Below are positions 15,794 to 23,171 of a DNA stretch of 42,846 nucleotides, one piece after another (within the stretch, counting starts at the first letter, position 1; the number at the start of each line of letters is the position of its first letter). The notes under the pieces were generated by a model. The model saw nothing but the letters and a program-made list of their open reading frames with translations. It had not been told where the DNA came from and did no database searches. This DNA is from Salinimicrobium sp049687495 (GTDB lineage Bacteria > Bacteroidota > Bacteroidia > Flavobacteriales > Flavobacteriaceae). The position numbers were made by a program, and so were the translations under genes. The stretch spans positions 1 to 42,846 of the forward strand of contig JBAVJB010000038.1 in the NCBI GenBank assembly GCA_049687495.1, in the 5' to 3' direction.

Positions 15794-16687
15794 ATGGGCC
15801 ATGACCATTCGCATTCCTCTCAAAACTACGGTAAAGCCTTTGGTATAGGGATACTCCTCAATACCATCTATATTGTAGTGGAGGTGATCTACGGTCTCAC
15901 CTCAAATTCTTCGGCTTTGCTCGCCGATGCCGGCCACAACACCAGCGATGTCATGAGCCTGGTGCTTGCGTGGGCGGCTACTTATGCTGCCACCAAACAA
16001 CCGGGAGGAGATTATACCTATGGCTATAAAAAGACCACTATAATGGCTTCGCTCATTAACGGACTGTTGATCTTTGCTGCCGGAGGGATCATAATTTACG
16101 ACGCCATAAGAAAGCTTCAAAACCCCGTAGAGGTTCCCGGTAATGTTATAATGATCGTGGCGGGAGTAGGAGTTGTCATCAATACGGTGACTGCGCTCCT
16201 CTTCATGAAAGGCCAAAAGGGCGATCTTAACATTAAAGGAGCTTTTCTTCACATGGCTGCAGATGCAGGAGTGTCCCTGGGAGTCGTCATTGGAGGGCTG
16301 CTTATCAAAAACACCGGACTCAACTGGATCGACCCTGTGTTAAGTTTTATCATCGTGGCCGTTATTGTCTATGGAGCCTGGGGCTTGCTGCGGGACTCAG
16401 TAAAACTGGCTTTAGATGCCGTACCGAATGATATTGAAATAGCCAAGGTAAAAGCTTACCTGGAAAGCATTGATGGGGTTGAAGAGGTGCATGACCTTCA
16501 TATATGGGCCATGAGCACCACAGAGACAGCTCTTACAGCACACCTTATTGTGCCCGAAGGCCAGGATGATCGATTTTTATACCGGGTACGGGAGGATCTA
16601 CACGATAAGTTTGAGATCACGCATACTACCTTACAGGTGGAAAACGATTTTGGAGACGAACAATACGGCGCCTGTAAAGGCTGCTAA
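15794..16687 (+). CDS. Cation diffusion facilitator (CzcD/ZitB-like Zn2+ transporter)
   Basis: A 297-aa inner-membrane antiporter that exports Zn2+ (and possibly Co2+ or Cd2+) in exchange for protons. The N-terminus is His-rich (GHDHSHSS). Six helices span about residues 15-205, with metal-site motifs LADAGHNTSD (helix 2) and HMAADAGVS (helix 5). The C-terminal cytosolic ferredoxin-like dimerisation domain (210-297) contains VEEVHDLHIWAMS and ends in a Cys pair (GACKGC), a possible extra metal ligand. It has its own -7 box and a strong downstream terminator. Metal specificity is inferred from the family. Confidence 0.92.
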   Translation: MGHDHSHSSQNYGKAFGIGILLNTIYIVVEVIYGLTSNSSALLADAGHNTSDVMSLVLAWAATYAATKQPGGDYTYGYKKTTIMASLINGLLIFAAGGIIIYDAIRKLQNPVEVPGNVIMIVAGVGVVINTVTALLFMKGQKGDLNIKGAFLHMAADAGVSLGVVIGGLLIKNTGLNWIDPVLSFIIVAVIVYGAWGLLRDSVKLALDAVPNDIEIAKVKAYLESIDGVEEVHDLHIWAMSTTETALTAHLIVPEGQDDRFLYRVREDLHDKFEITHTTLQVENDFGDEQYGACKGC

Positions 16688-16691
16688 AAAG

Positions 16692-16719
16692 AAAAGCTGA
16701 AGTCTCCTTCAGCTTTTTT
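16692..16719. terminator. Bidirectional terminator between CDF and DEAD-box genes
   Basis: AAAAGCTGAAG and CTTCAGCTTTT form an 11-bp stem with a TCTC tetraloop, followed by further T residues. It lies between the convergent stop codons. Confidence 0.88.
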
Positions 16720-16720
16720 G

Positions 16721-17833
16721 TTATCTCACCTGGGTGAATTTAATTCCTAATTCCCGTTCCAGCTCCCGAAGTTTTTTCATTTCAAACTTGTTCACCAGGG
16801 CTAAAGAAAGTCCTGATTTTCCTGCTCTTGCAGTACGACCGCTTCTATGGGTGTAATATTCATTTTGATCTGGCAACTGGTAATGCACCACAAAAGCCAG
16901 GTTAGCCACATCAATACCGCGCGCTGCAACATCTGTGGAGACGAGCAGGCGCAGGTTCTTGTTCTTGAAAGCGCGCATTACCTTATCCCGGTCTTTTTGA
17001 AGCATATCCCCTTCTAAAAGGCCAACTTCGTAGTTCTTTGCCGCTAACTGTTTCGATAGAGTGCGGGCAGCATTCTTGGTCTTGGTAAAAATAATTCCTC
17101 TCTCTTTTCCTTTAGATTTCAGGAAATAAGCCAGAGTATCCAGTTTAGTATTATCATCTCCGGCTACAAATTGATGTTCAATATTTTTATTGACCGCTTC
17201 TTCCCTGTCAATGTTCACCCGTCTCGCCTTTTTATCGACATAACGGTTAATGATCTCGTTAAGCTCCTGCGGGATGGTCGCCGAAAACAGCCATACGTTC
17301 CTTTTGCCTTCTGCCGTTGCTTCCAGGATCGTAGTAAGGTCTTTTTTAAAGCCCATGCTCAACATCTCATCGGCTTCATCGAGGACTAGCGTATGAATCT
17401 TGGAAATATCTACAGCCTTACGCTTCATCAGGTCGATGAGCCTCCCGGGAGTTGCCACAACGATCTGCGTTGGCCGGTTGAGCCGGGAGATCTGAATATC
17501 GATCTTCTCCCCGCCGTAAACAGCTTCAGTAAAAACCTTATCTGTATACTTTGTGAATTTGAAGAGCTGACGGGCGATCTGTTGTCCCAGTTCGCGCGTG
17601 GGAGCCAGGATCAAAGCCTGCACCTGCTCCAGCTGAGGATCTATCTGGGCCAGCAAAGGCAGACCAAAGGCGGCGGTTTTACCGGTTCCTGTCTGGGCCT
17701 GGCCCACGAAGTCCACTTCTCCTTCGGTAAGAACAGGAATGGCCGCTTCCTGGATCTTAGTGGGAGTAATAATTCCCATCTCCTTTAACCCTTTTATAAT
17801 ATCTTCTGAAACTCCGAGCTCCTTGAACGTCAT
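16721..17833 (-). CDS. DEAD-box RNA helicase, core-only
   Basis: A 370-aa ATP-dependent RNA helicase. The Q motif is GIITPTKIQ (21-28), Walker A is AQTGTGKT (K52), PTREL is at 78-82, TPGR at 128-131, DEAD at 152-155, SAT at 184-186 and motif VI HRSGRTARAG begins at H329. It ends about 30 residues after motif VI, so it lacks the basic or DbpA-type RNA-binding tail of DeaD/DbpA and is close to a minimal core. Likely roles are ribosome assembly or mRNA remodelling. It is monocistronic with a good promoter at 17849-17878. Confidence 0.92.
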   Translation of the reverse strand: MTFKELGVSEDIIKGLKEMGIITPTKIQEAAIPVLTEGEVDFVGQAQTGTGKTAAFGLPLLAQIDPQLEQVQALILAPTRELGQQIARQLFKFTKYTDKVFTEAVYGGEKIDIQISRLNRPTQIVVATPGRLIDLMKRKAVDISKIHTLVLDEADEMLSMGFKKDLTTILEATAEGKRNVWLFSATIPQELNEIINRYVDKKARRVNIDREEAVNKNIEHQFVAGDDNTKLDTLAYFLKSKGKERGIIFTKTKNAARTLSKQLAAKNYEVGLLEGDMLQKDRDKVMRAFKNKNLRLLVSTDVAARGIDVANLAFVVHYQLPDQNEYYTHRSGRTARAGKSGLSLALVNKFEMKKLRELERELGIKFTQVR

Positions 17834-17848
17834 GTTTTTAATTTTTTG

Positions 17849-17878
17849 CGAAGATAGCTTTTATTCAACTAAGCCAAA
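17849..17878 (-). promoter_or_regulatory. Promoter of the DEAD-box helicase gene
   Basis: On the minus strand, TTTG (17875-17878), an 18-bp spacer and TATCTTCG (17849-17856, 7 of 8 to TAnnTTTG) lie 16 bp upstream of the ATG. Confidence 0.6.
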
Positions 17879-18040
17879 TAAACTAAGGCCGCAACAGCAA
17901 AAGAGGCCAAAAAGGCTTCAGTTAATGCATTATTAAGAACCTAATAATTAGCCTGTTAAATTGAAGCTAAACCTCTTTTTTTAAAACAATAGCTGAATTA
18001 TTATCATTAATTTGGAGTATAATCAACAAAACCAAAAGTT

Positions 18041-18184
18041 ATGCTGACTATAATTTTGAATATTCTATTACCTCCTCTTTCGGTCTATATGAACCATGGA
18101 GTAGGTTCAACCTTATTAATAAGTATTATCCTTACTCTCATAGGATGGCTCCCAGGGGTGATCCACGCGTTCATTGTGAACTAA
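18041..18184 (+). CDS. YqaE/Pmp3 family small membrane protein
   Basis: A 47-aa gene in the 467-bp gap between the DEAD-box gene and galE. The translation begins MLTIILNILLPPLSVYMNHG and ends LTLIGWLPGVIHAFIVN, matching the YqaE/Pmp3 pattern of two membrane helices: an N-terminal ILLPPL.V helix, a short polar G-rich turn, and LTL.G..PG.IHA in helix two. The family (Pmp3, UPF0057) is linked to membrane-potential and salt or stress responses in other organisms; the role here is inferred. TTAATTTG, a near -7 box, lies 27 bp upstream. It is followed by a long inverted repeat. Confidence 0.85.
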   Translation: MLTIILNILLPPLSVYMNHGVGSTLLISIILTLIGWLPGVIHAFIVN

Positions 18185-18195
18185 TTTGAAGTCTA

Positions 18196-18295
18196 AACTG
18201 TCTAAAACATAATTTCCCCCTCTAAGATCCAGGAAGCCCACCTTCCAAAGATCCAAAAGTTTGAATTAGCCTTTAAGCTTATGTTTTAGACAGTT
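18196..18295. repeat. 100-bp element bounded by 17-bp perfect inverted repeats
   Basis: AACTGTCTAAAACATAA (18196-18212) and its exact reverse complement (18279-18295) enclose 66 bp. The interior holds a direct repeat AAGATCC and a small hairpin GGAAG-cccac-CTTCC. It lies between the YqaE gene and galE stop codon. It could be a long-stem terminator (T-run follows the right arm) or a MITE-like relic; no clear target-site duplication is visible. Confidence 0.7.
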
Positions 18296-18300
18296 ATTTT

Positions 18301-19335
18301 TTATTCTTTTTCTATCTCTTCAAGATGCTGTTGCCATTTCCAGGCGCTCTCCATTGCATCTTCGATATCCAATTCCGCTTTCCAATTCAAGACCTCATTG
18401 GCTTTTGTAGTATCTGCATAGGCAGCGGTAATATCACCTTCCCTGCGGCCAACGATCTGGTATGGCAGTTTTTTACCTGAAACCTTTTCAAATGCCTTAA
18501 TGGCTTCAAGAACAGAATTTCCTTTTCCTGTACCTAAATTGAATACTTCATAATTGTTTTCCTGCTCCTCATCCAGCAGCCGCTCCAGGGCCACGACGTG
18601 TGCCCTCGCCAGGTCCATCACATGAATATAGTCTCTTATGCAGGTACCGTCTGGCGTTGGATAATCGCTCCCAAAGACCGATAATTTTTCCCTTTTTCCG
18701 GCAGCTGTTTGGGTGATATAAGGCACCAGGTTTTGAGGCGTACCAATAGGAAGCTCCCCAATATTAGCACTTGGATGTGCCCCAATCGGGTTAAAATACC
18801 TAAGGGAGATCGCATTCAGTTTTTCTACAGCCTTGCAGGTATCGGCAATGATCTCCTCGCCTATTTGCTTGGTGTTTCCGTATGGAGATTCAGCTTTTTT
18901 TACGGGAGCCGATTCGGTAATAGGTAATTCGTCTGCCTGCCCGTAAACCGTACAGGAGGAGCTAAAAATGAATTTTGGCGCCTCTTTTTCCTTGAGCTGT
19001 TGCAAAAGGTAGATCAAAGTATTGATGTTGTTCTCGTAATACAACAAAGGATTCTCCACGCTTTCGCCTACCGCTTTCGAAGCCGCGAAATGTATAACTC
19101 CTTCTATGTTGGGATACTTCTCAAAAAAGGCTTTTACCGATGCCTTGTCCCGCAGGTCCATTTTTTCGAACTCGGGAGAAATTTTGGTGATACTGGCAAT
19201 ACCTCCCAGCACCTGTAATGAAGAATTTGAAAGATTGTCTATAATAACAACGTCAAAACCCCTTTCCTGCAATGCAACTACCGTGTGTGACCCAATAAAT
19301 CCGAGTCCGCCGGTAACCAATATTTTTTTACTCAT
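18301..19335 (-). CDS. galE: UDP-glucose 4-epimerase
   Basis: A 344-aa extended SDR that interconverts UDP-glucose and UDP-galactose for cell-surface polysaccharide synthesis. The NAD-binding motif GGLGFIGS is at 9-16, HFAASKAVGES near 82, the catalytic Ser/Thr region is SSSCTVYG (125-132), and Y152 and K156 (PYGNTK) complete the site. Length and motifs match bacterial GalE closely. It is monocistronic, with no gal or glycosyltransferase genes beside it, so its role is probably general nucleotide-sugar supply. Confidence 0.95.
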   Translation of the reverse strand: MSKKILVTGGLGFIGSHTVVALQERGFDVVIIDNLSNSSLQVLGGIASITKISPEFEKMDLRDKASVKAFFEKYPNIEGVIHFAASKAVGESVENPLLYYENNINTLIYLLQQLKEKEAPKFIFSSSCTVYGQADELPITESAPVKKAESPYGNTKQIGEEIIADTCKAVEKLNAISLRYFNPIGAHPSANIGELPIGTPQNLVPYITQTAAGKREKLSVFGSDYPTPDGTCIRDYIHVMDLARAHVVALERLLDEEQENNYEVFNLGTGKGNSVLEAIKAFEKVSGKKLPYQIVGRREGDITAAYADTTKANEVLNWKAELDIEDAMESAWKWQQHLEEIEKE

Positions 19336-19440
19336 GTTTTTTGTTCTGAATAGGCTGCAAATTAAGAAATCAGCTTGTTTTAGAGGGAAAGCTTCAGAAA
19401 TATTTATGCCTTCGGAAGGAATTCAAAAACCTAAGGTGTC

Positions 19441-19455
19441 AAAAATGGCATTTTT
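19441..19455. repeat. Copy 2 of the AAAAATG-N-CATTTTT palindrome
   Basis: The AAAAATGGCATTTTT core with GTC before and GAGGC after lies in the divergent spacer between galE and the DUF3817 gene, not at a gene's 3' end. This placement argues against a pure terminator role for the family. Confidence 0.75.
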
Positions 19456-19505
19456 GAGGCAGTTTAAATCCGGGATTTTCCGAAGCTCATTCCCATAGAA
19501 TGAAG

Positions 19506-19513
19506 TATATTTG
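19506..19513 (+). promoter_or_regulatory. -7 box TATATTTG of the DUF3817-mscS operon
   Basis: An exact TAnnTTTG match 20 bp upstream of the ATG at 19534. The upstream -33 element is weak. Confidence 0.55.
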
Positions 19514-19533
19514 CCACACAAAATAAATAGCTC

Positions 19534-19818
19534 ATGAGTCTTGAAAACAGGGTAAAGATCTTTAAGTGGATCAGCATTTTAGAGGGGACTTCTTTTCTTG
19601 TCCTGCTTTTGATCGCCATGCCTCTTAAATATATCTGGAACGCGCCCGAAATGGTGCAGGTTACAGGAATGTTCCACGGTATTTTGTTCATCGCTTACCT
19701 TCTTGGCGCCCTTTTGCTTTACAAACCTTTACAATGGGGCGGGAAGACGCTACTGCTGGTTTGTGTAAGTTCGGTCCTGCCGCTGGGCCCATTCTATGTA
19801 GAAAAGAAATACCTGTAG
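19534..19818 (+). CDS. DUF3817 family small membrane protein
   Basis: A 94-aa integral membrane protein with three hydrophobic segments (about residues 15-33, 43-62 and 70-86). The pattern FKWISILEGTSFLVLLLIAMPLKY followed by GMFHGILFIAYLLG matches the DUF3817/YdzA family, whose function is unknown. It lies 3 bp before the MscS-type gene, so co-expression and perhaps a joint membrane-stress role are likely. The C-terminal EKKYL is typical of the family end. Confidence 0.82.
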   Translation: MSLENRVKIFKWISILEGTSFLVLLLIAMPLKYIWNAPEMVQVTGMFHGILFIAYLLGALLLYKPLQWGGKTLLLVCVSSVLPLGPFYVEKKYL

Positions 19819-19821
19819 TTT

Positions 19822-21102
19822 ATGAAGGAGGGCACTCACGATCTCATCAACTTTTTAGGAAATTACTTTATTGAACAGGGAATGGATGCTGGCCTTGCCC
19901 ATTTGCTCAACATGCTTATCAATGTGGCGGTTGTGGCAATGTTGTGGTATTTCATCCATTTTATCACAAAGAATCTTGTCATTACCAGCTTCAAAGCTTT
20001 TACAGACAAGACCAAGACCACCTTTGATGATTTCCTGATGCAAAGCAACTTTCCGCGCTTTGTGAGTAACGTGCTCCCGCTGTTGTTGCTCATCTTCACC
20101 GTGCCGGTCATTTTTGAGGATTACCCGGTGCTGCTCAAACTGCTTGAGAAGCTCATCGATATTTATATCATTATCCTCATGGTGCTCATTGGCCGCAGCC
20201 TTTTGCGCACCACTACAAATTACATGAAGCGTCACGAACGCTATCGTGATAAACCCATTGAGAGCTATACGCAGATCCTTATGATCGTTTTCTGGTCTCT
20301 GGGGATCATCTTCATTTTTTCTGAACTCACCGAAAAATCTGTCCTTGGCTTCCTGATCTCTTTGGGAGCTGCTTCGGCGATCATTCTTTTCATTTTTAAG
20401 GATACTATTCTTGGTTTTATAGCCTCTATACAGGTTTCGGTGAATGATATCGTGCGTATCGGGGATTGGATCACCTTCAGCAAATATGGCGCAGACGGTT
20501 TTGTTACTGAAATCAACCTTGCTACCGTTCGGGTACAGAACTGGGACAACACCTTTACCACCATTCCCACTTATAATCTCATAGCAGATTCTTTCCAGAA
20601 CTGGCGCGGAATGCAGGAATCTCCCGGAAGACGTATCAAACGTTCACTGTTCATCAAGCAGAACTCGATAAGGTACATCAACGAAGAAGACATTGCCAGG
20701 TTTGAGGAGTTCAATCTTATTGCCCCTTACATCAAGGAAAGGCAGGAAGAGATCAACGCCTACAACAAAAAGCTGGATATCAACAAAAAGTATTTGATCA
20801 ACGGAAGGCACCAGACCAACCTTGGAGTCTTTAGAAATTACGCCCTGGCCTACCTTAAAGCACATCCTCAAATAAACCAGGATATGACATTAATGGTGAG
20901 ACATTTAGCGCCAACAACTCAAGGAATCCCCCTGGAGATCTACTGCTTTAGCAAGGACAAAAGATGGGAATATTATGAAGCCATTACTGCAGATATTTTT
21001 GATCACTTGATCGCGGCCATTCCTTACTTTGACCTGCAGCTTTTTGAGTCACCATCTGGTGATGATATCATCAAATCCCTAAAAAGCCTTAAAACAACAT
21101 AA
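19822..21102 (+). CDS. MscS-family mechanosensitive channel (YbdG/MscM-like)
   Basis: A 426-aa channel. It has about five membrane helices (residues 20-45, 70-90, 95-118, 148-168, 172-200), the last being pore-lining and continuing into FKDTILGFIASIQVSVNDIVRIGDWI, the MscS signature. The cytosolic beta domain shows YGADGFVTEINLATVRVQNWDNTFTTIPTYNLIADSFQNWRGM, which is closest to the E. coli YbdG branch. Residues beyond about 300 form the extended C-terminal vestibule. It relieves turgor during osmotic downshock. It is second in an operon with DUF3817 (3-bp gap) and ends in a palindrome that includes its stop codon. Confidence 0.9.
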   Translation: MKEGTHDLINFLGNYFIEQGMDAGLAHLLNMLINVAVVAMLWYFIHFITKNLVITSFKAFTDKTKTTFDDFLMQSNFPRFVSNVLPLLLLIFTVPVIFEDYPVLLKLLEKLIDIYIIILMVLIGRSLLRTTTNYMKRHERYRDKPIESYTQILMIVFWSLGIIFIFSELTEKSVLGFLISLGAASAIILFIFKDTILGFIASIQVSVNDIVRIGDWITFSKYGADGFVTEINLATVRVQNWDNTFTTIPTYNLIADSFQNWRGMQESPGRRIKRSLFIKQNSIRYINEEDIARFEEFNLIAPYIKERQEEINAYNKKLDINKKYLINGRHQTNLGVFRNYALAYLKAHPQINQDMTLMVRHLAPTTQGIPLEIYCFSKDKRWEYYEAITADIFDHLIAAIPYFDLQLFESPSGDDIIKSLKSLKTT

Positions 21103-21129
21103 GCCTCAAAAATGGCATTTTTGAGGCTT
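21101..21129. repeat. Copy 3 of the AAAAATG-N-CATTTTT palindrome (14-bp arms)
   Basis: The core (21108-21122) is extended on both sides by AAGCCTC and GAGGCTT to give perfect 14-bp arms around a single G. The left arm overlaps the last two bases of the mscS stop codon. It is probably also a functional terminator. Confidence 0.85.
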
Positions 21130-21208
21130 CTTGATTTCTACTTCTGCTGCTGCAGAACGTGAAGGAAAAGATAAAGTTTTCCTTTAGCAGCAATTACTGC
21201 TTAACTTC

Positions 21209-22333
21209 ATGGCCGCAATTAACCGAACCATGAAATTAAAACCATTTTTAGAGGCCTTTGGGATCGTTGCCGTAGTGCTTTCCCTTTTTCCCTTTGTGGC
21301 CGCCGATTACTGGTGGATAAGGATCTTTGATTATCCGCATGTACAGCTCACCATTCTTACCTTAGTTGCTCTTTTGGTCTATTTCTTCAGGTTTGATCTT
21401 AAAAGCTGGAGAGATTATACTTTCGTGGCGGTGCTTGCCGGTTGTCTCCTGCTGCAGCTCACCAAGATCTATCCATATACCTTTTTGTCTCCCAAGCAGG
21501 TCAAGAAAAATACTGCTGTTCATCCACAGCAGGCCATTAGCATTCTGGCCTCCAATGTGCTTCAAAAGAACGATAAATATGAAAGGGTACTGGAAGAGGT
21601 GCTGCGAAAGGACCCGGACCTTCTTATTTTTACCGAAACCGACAGGATCTGGCGCGATGAATTGAAGAAGGGCCTGCAAGGTTTTGGTTATGACTATAAA
21701 GTCGAGACACCGTTAAGCAATACCTACGGAATGTTGCTGTACTCCAAGCTGCCTTTGATCAACCCACAGGTGAGATTCTTACTGGAAGACAGCATTCCCT
21801 CCATGCATGGGCGGCTAAAAATGCCATCCGGAGAGCTGGTCGAGCTGCACATCCTGCATCCTACTCCTCCCATGCCACCTCATGATGAATCTTCAACCGA
21901 CAGGGATGCGCAGATGATGATGGTGGCAAAAATGGCAAAAAATGCGAAGCTTCCGGTGATCGTGGCCGGAGATTTTAATGATGTGGCCTGGTCTGAATCT
22001 ACTTCGCTCTTCCTGAATGTGAGCACTTTACTGGACCCCAGGAAAGGCCGTGGCTTCTATAACACCTTCAATGCCAAAAACTGGCTGATGCGCTGGCCTT
22101 TAGACCACCTTTTTGTTTCTGAAGATTTCAGGCTGGTTGAGATGGAAGTGGGCCGCGATGTGGGATCTGATCATTTCCCGCTTTACGCCAAGCTCATGCT
22201 GGAACCCGCAAAAGCTGAAGAACAGGAGTCTCCCGAGCCCACCCAAAAAGAAATGGAGGAAGCTGAAGAGCAGATTGAAAAAGAGGAAAAAAAGGATGCA
22301 AAAGAAAAAGCTGAAGCAGCTTCAAAGGGCTAA
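21209..22333 (+). CDS. Membrane-anchored endonuclease/exonuclease/phosphatase (EEP) family protein
   Basis: A 374-aa protein. Three hydrophobic helices (about residues 10-30, 44-62, 68-86) anchor an EEP domain (about 100-335). Metal and catalytic motifs are FTETD (Glu ligand), VAGDFNDVAWS, WPLDHLFVSE and GSDHFPLYAKL, which include the DNA/phosphodiester hydrolase His-Asp pair. A 40-residue Glu/Lys-rich coiled-coil tail follows. Orientation should place the catalytic domain on one defined side of the membrane, probably periplasmic; the substrate (nucleic acid, phosphoinositide-like or other phosphodiester) is unknown. Starts at 21209 or 21230 are both possible. Its stop codon interlocks with that of the convergent thioesterase. 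Confidence 0.85.
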   Translation: MAAINRTMKLKPFLEAFGIVAVVLSLFPFVAADYWWIRIFDYPHVQLTILTLVALLVYFFRFDLKSWRDYTFVAVLAGCLLLQLTKIYPYTFLSPKQVKKNTAVHPQQAISILASNVLQKNDKYERVLEEVLRKDPDLLIFTETDRIWRDELKKGLQGFGYDYKVETPLSNTYGMLLYSKLPLINPQVRFLLEDSIPSMHGRLKMPSGELVELHILHPTPPMPPHDESSTDRDAQMMMVAKMAKNAKLPVIVAGDFNDVAWSESTSLFLNVSTLLDPRKGRGFYNTFNAKNWLMRWPLDHLFVSEDFRLVEMEVGRDVGSDHFPLYAKLMLEPAKAEEQESPEPTQKEMEEAEEQIEKEEKKDAKEKAEAASKG

Positions 22334-22719
22334 TCGGCCAGGCGGTCTTTCACGTATTCGATCTTGGTCTTTCCGTGCGCTTTGGCCTTTCCCTCATCGT
22401 CAAGACACACCATCACGATCTTCTCAATGGTAATAATACTTTCACGGGTCATCTTGTTGCGCACTTCACAGCGCAGGGTGAGGCTGGCTGTTCCAAACTT
22501 CACCACATCCATCCCTATCTCAATGATGTCACCTTCTTTAGCCGAACTCCTAAAATCGATCTCACTCATGTACTTGGTGACGGTTCTGGGATTTTCCAAC
22601 TGAATAATAGCGTAGAGTGCTGCCTCTTCATCTATCCATTCCAGGAGCCTGCCGCCAAACAAAGTGCCGTTGGGATTGAGATCCTGTGGCTTGATCCATT
22701 TTCGAGTGTGAAATCTCAT
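22330..22719 (-). CDS. Acyl-CoA thioesterase, hotdog fold (YciA-like)
   Basis: A 129-aa single hotdog domain. LNPNGTLFGGRLLEWIDEEAALYA contains the N-terminal Asn and the Gly-Gly turn with the Asp/Glu catalytic acids in the long central helix, as in the YciA/ACOT cytosolic acyl-CoA hydrolases. FRSSAKEGDIIEI is the following conserved strand-turn. It hydrolyses acyl-CoA to free acid and CoA; chain-length preference cannot be read. It is last in an aldehyde dehydrogenase-Nudix-thioesterase unit (19 bp after the Nudix stop). Its stop codon shares bases with that of the convergent EEP gene (CTAA, 22330-22333). Confidence 0.87.
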   Translation of the reverse strand: MRFHTRKWIKPQDLNPNGTLFGGRLLEWIDEEAALYAIIQLENPRTVTKYMSEIDFRSSAKEGDIIEIGMDVVKFGTASLTLRCEVRNKMTRESIITIEKIVMVCLDDEGKAKAHGKTKIEYVKDRLAD

Positions 22720-22738
22720 GCTAAGAATTTTCTGAAAA

Positions 22739-23167
22739 TTACGACTTTTTAGCGTGATAGGTAGCCAGGGCGTATTTGACTATTTCGGCGTGATCAAAGG
22801 CCAGCTCCGGCAGGTTCTCCACGTGAAACCATTTAGCATCGGCCGCATCATCACTGCCTTTTACTTTCTCTTCGGAAGTCACCACCCCGTAAAAAGCAAC
22901 ACTTATGGTCCTACCGCGAGGATCTCTATGCACCTTTCCGAAGGCTTTAAGCTGATGCAGATCATTAAGCTCCAGCCCTGTCTCCTCCTTGAGCTCCCTG
23001 GCCGCCCCTACTTCCAGAGGTTCGTCTTTTTCCAGGAACCCGCCGGGAATTGCCCAGGTGTTCTTGTACGGGTCTTTTTTGCGCTTTACCAGCAATATTT
23101 TTTCATTTCTGCCATTCTTACAGATCACCACACAATCTGTGGAGACCGAAATATCCTGTCTTGACAT
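22739..23167 (-). CDS. Nudix hydrolase
   Basis: A 142-aa single-domain Nudix protein. The complete box Gx5Ex7REUxEExGU runs from G43 to L65 (G43, E49, R57, E58, E61, E62, G64). The preceding KRKKDPYKNTWAIPGG segment is common in ADP-ribose pyrophosphatase and MutT/NudF-like branches, but the substrate is not determinable by eye. It lies 4 bp after the aldehyde dehydrogenase gene and 19 bp before the thioesterase, so it is the middle gene of a three-gene operon. Housecleaning of nucleotide or CoA derivatives would fit the neighbours (inference). Confidence 0.9.
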   Translation of the reverse strand: MSRQDISVSTDCVVICKNGRNEKILLVKRKKDPYKNTWAIPGGFLEKDEPLEVGAARELKEETGLELNDLHQLKAFGKVHRDPRGRTISVAFYGVVTSEEKVKGSDDAADAKWFHVENLPELAFDHAEIVKYALATYHAKKS

Positions 23168-23171
23168 AGAA

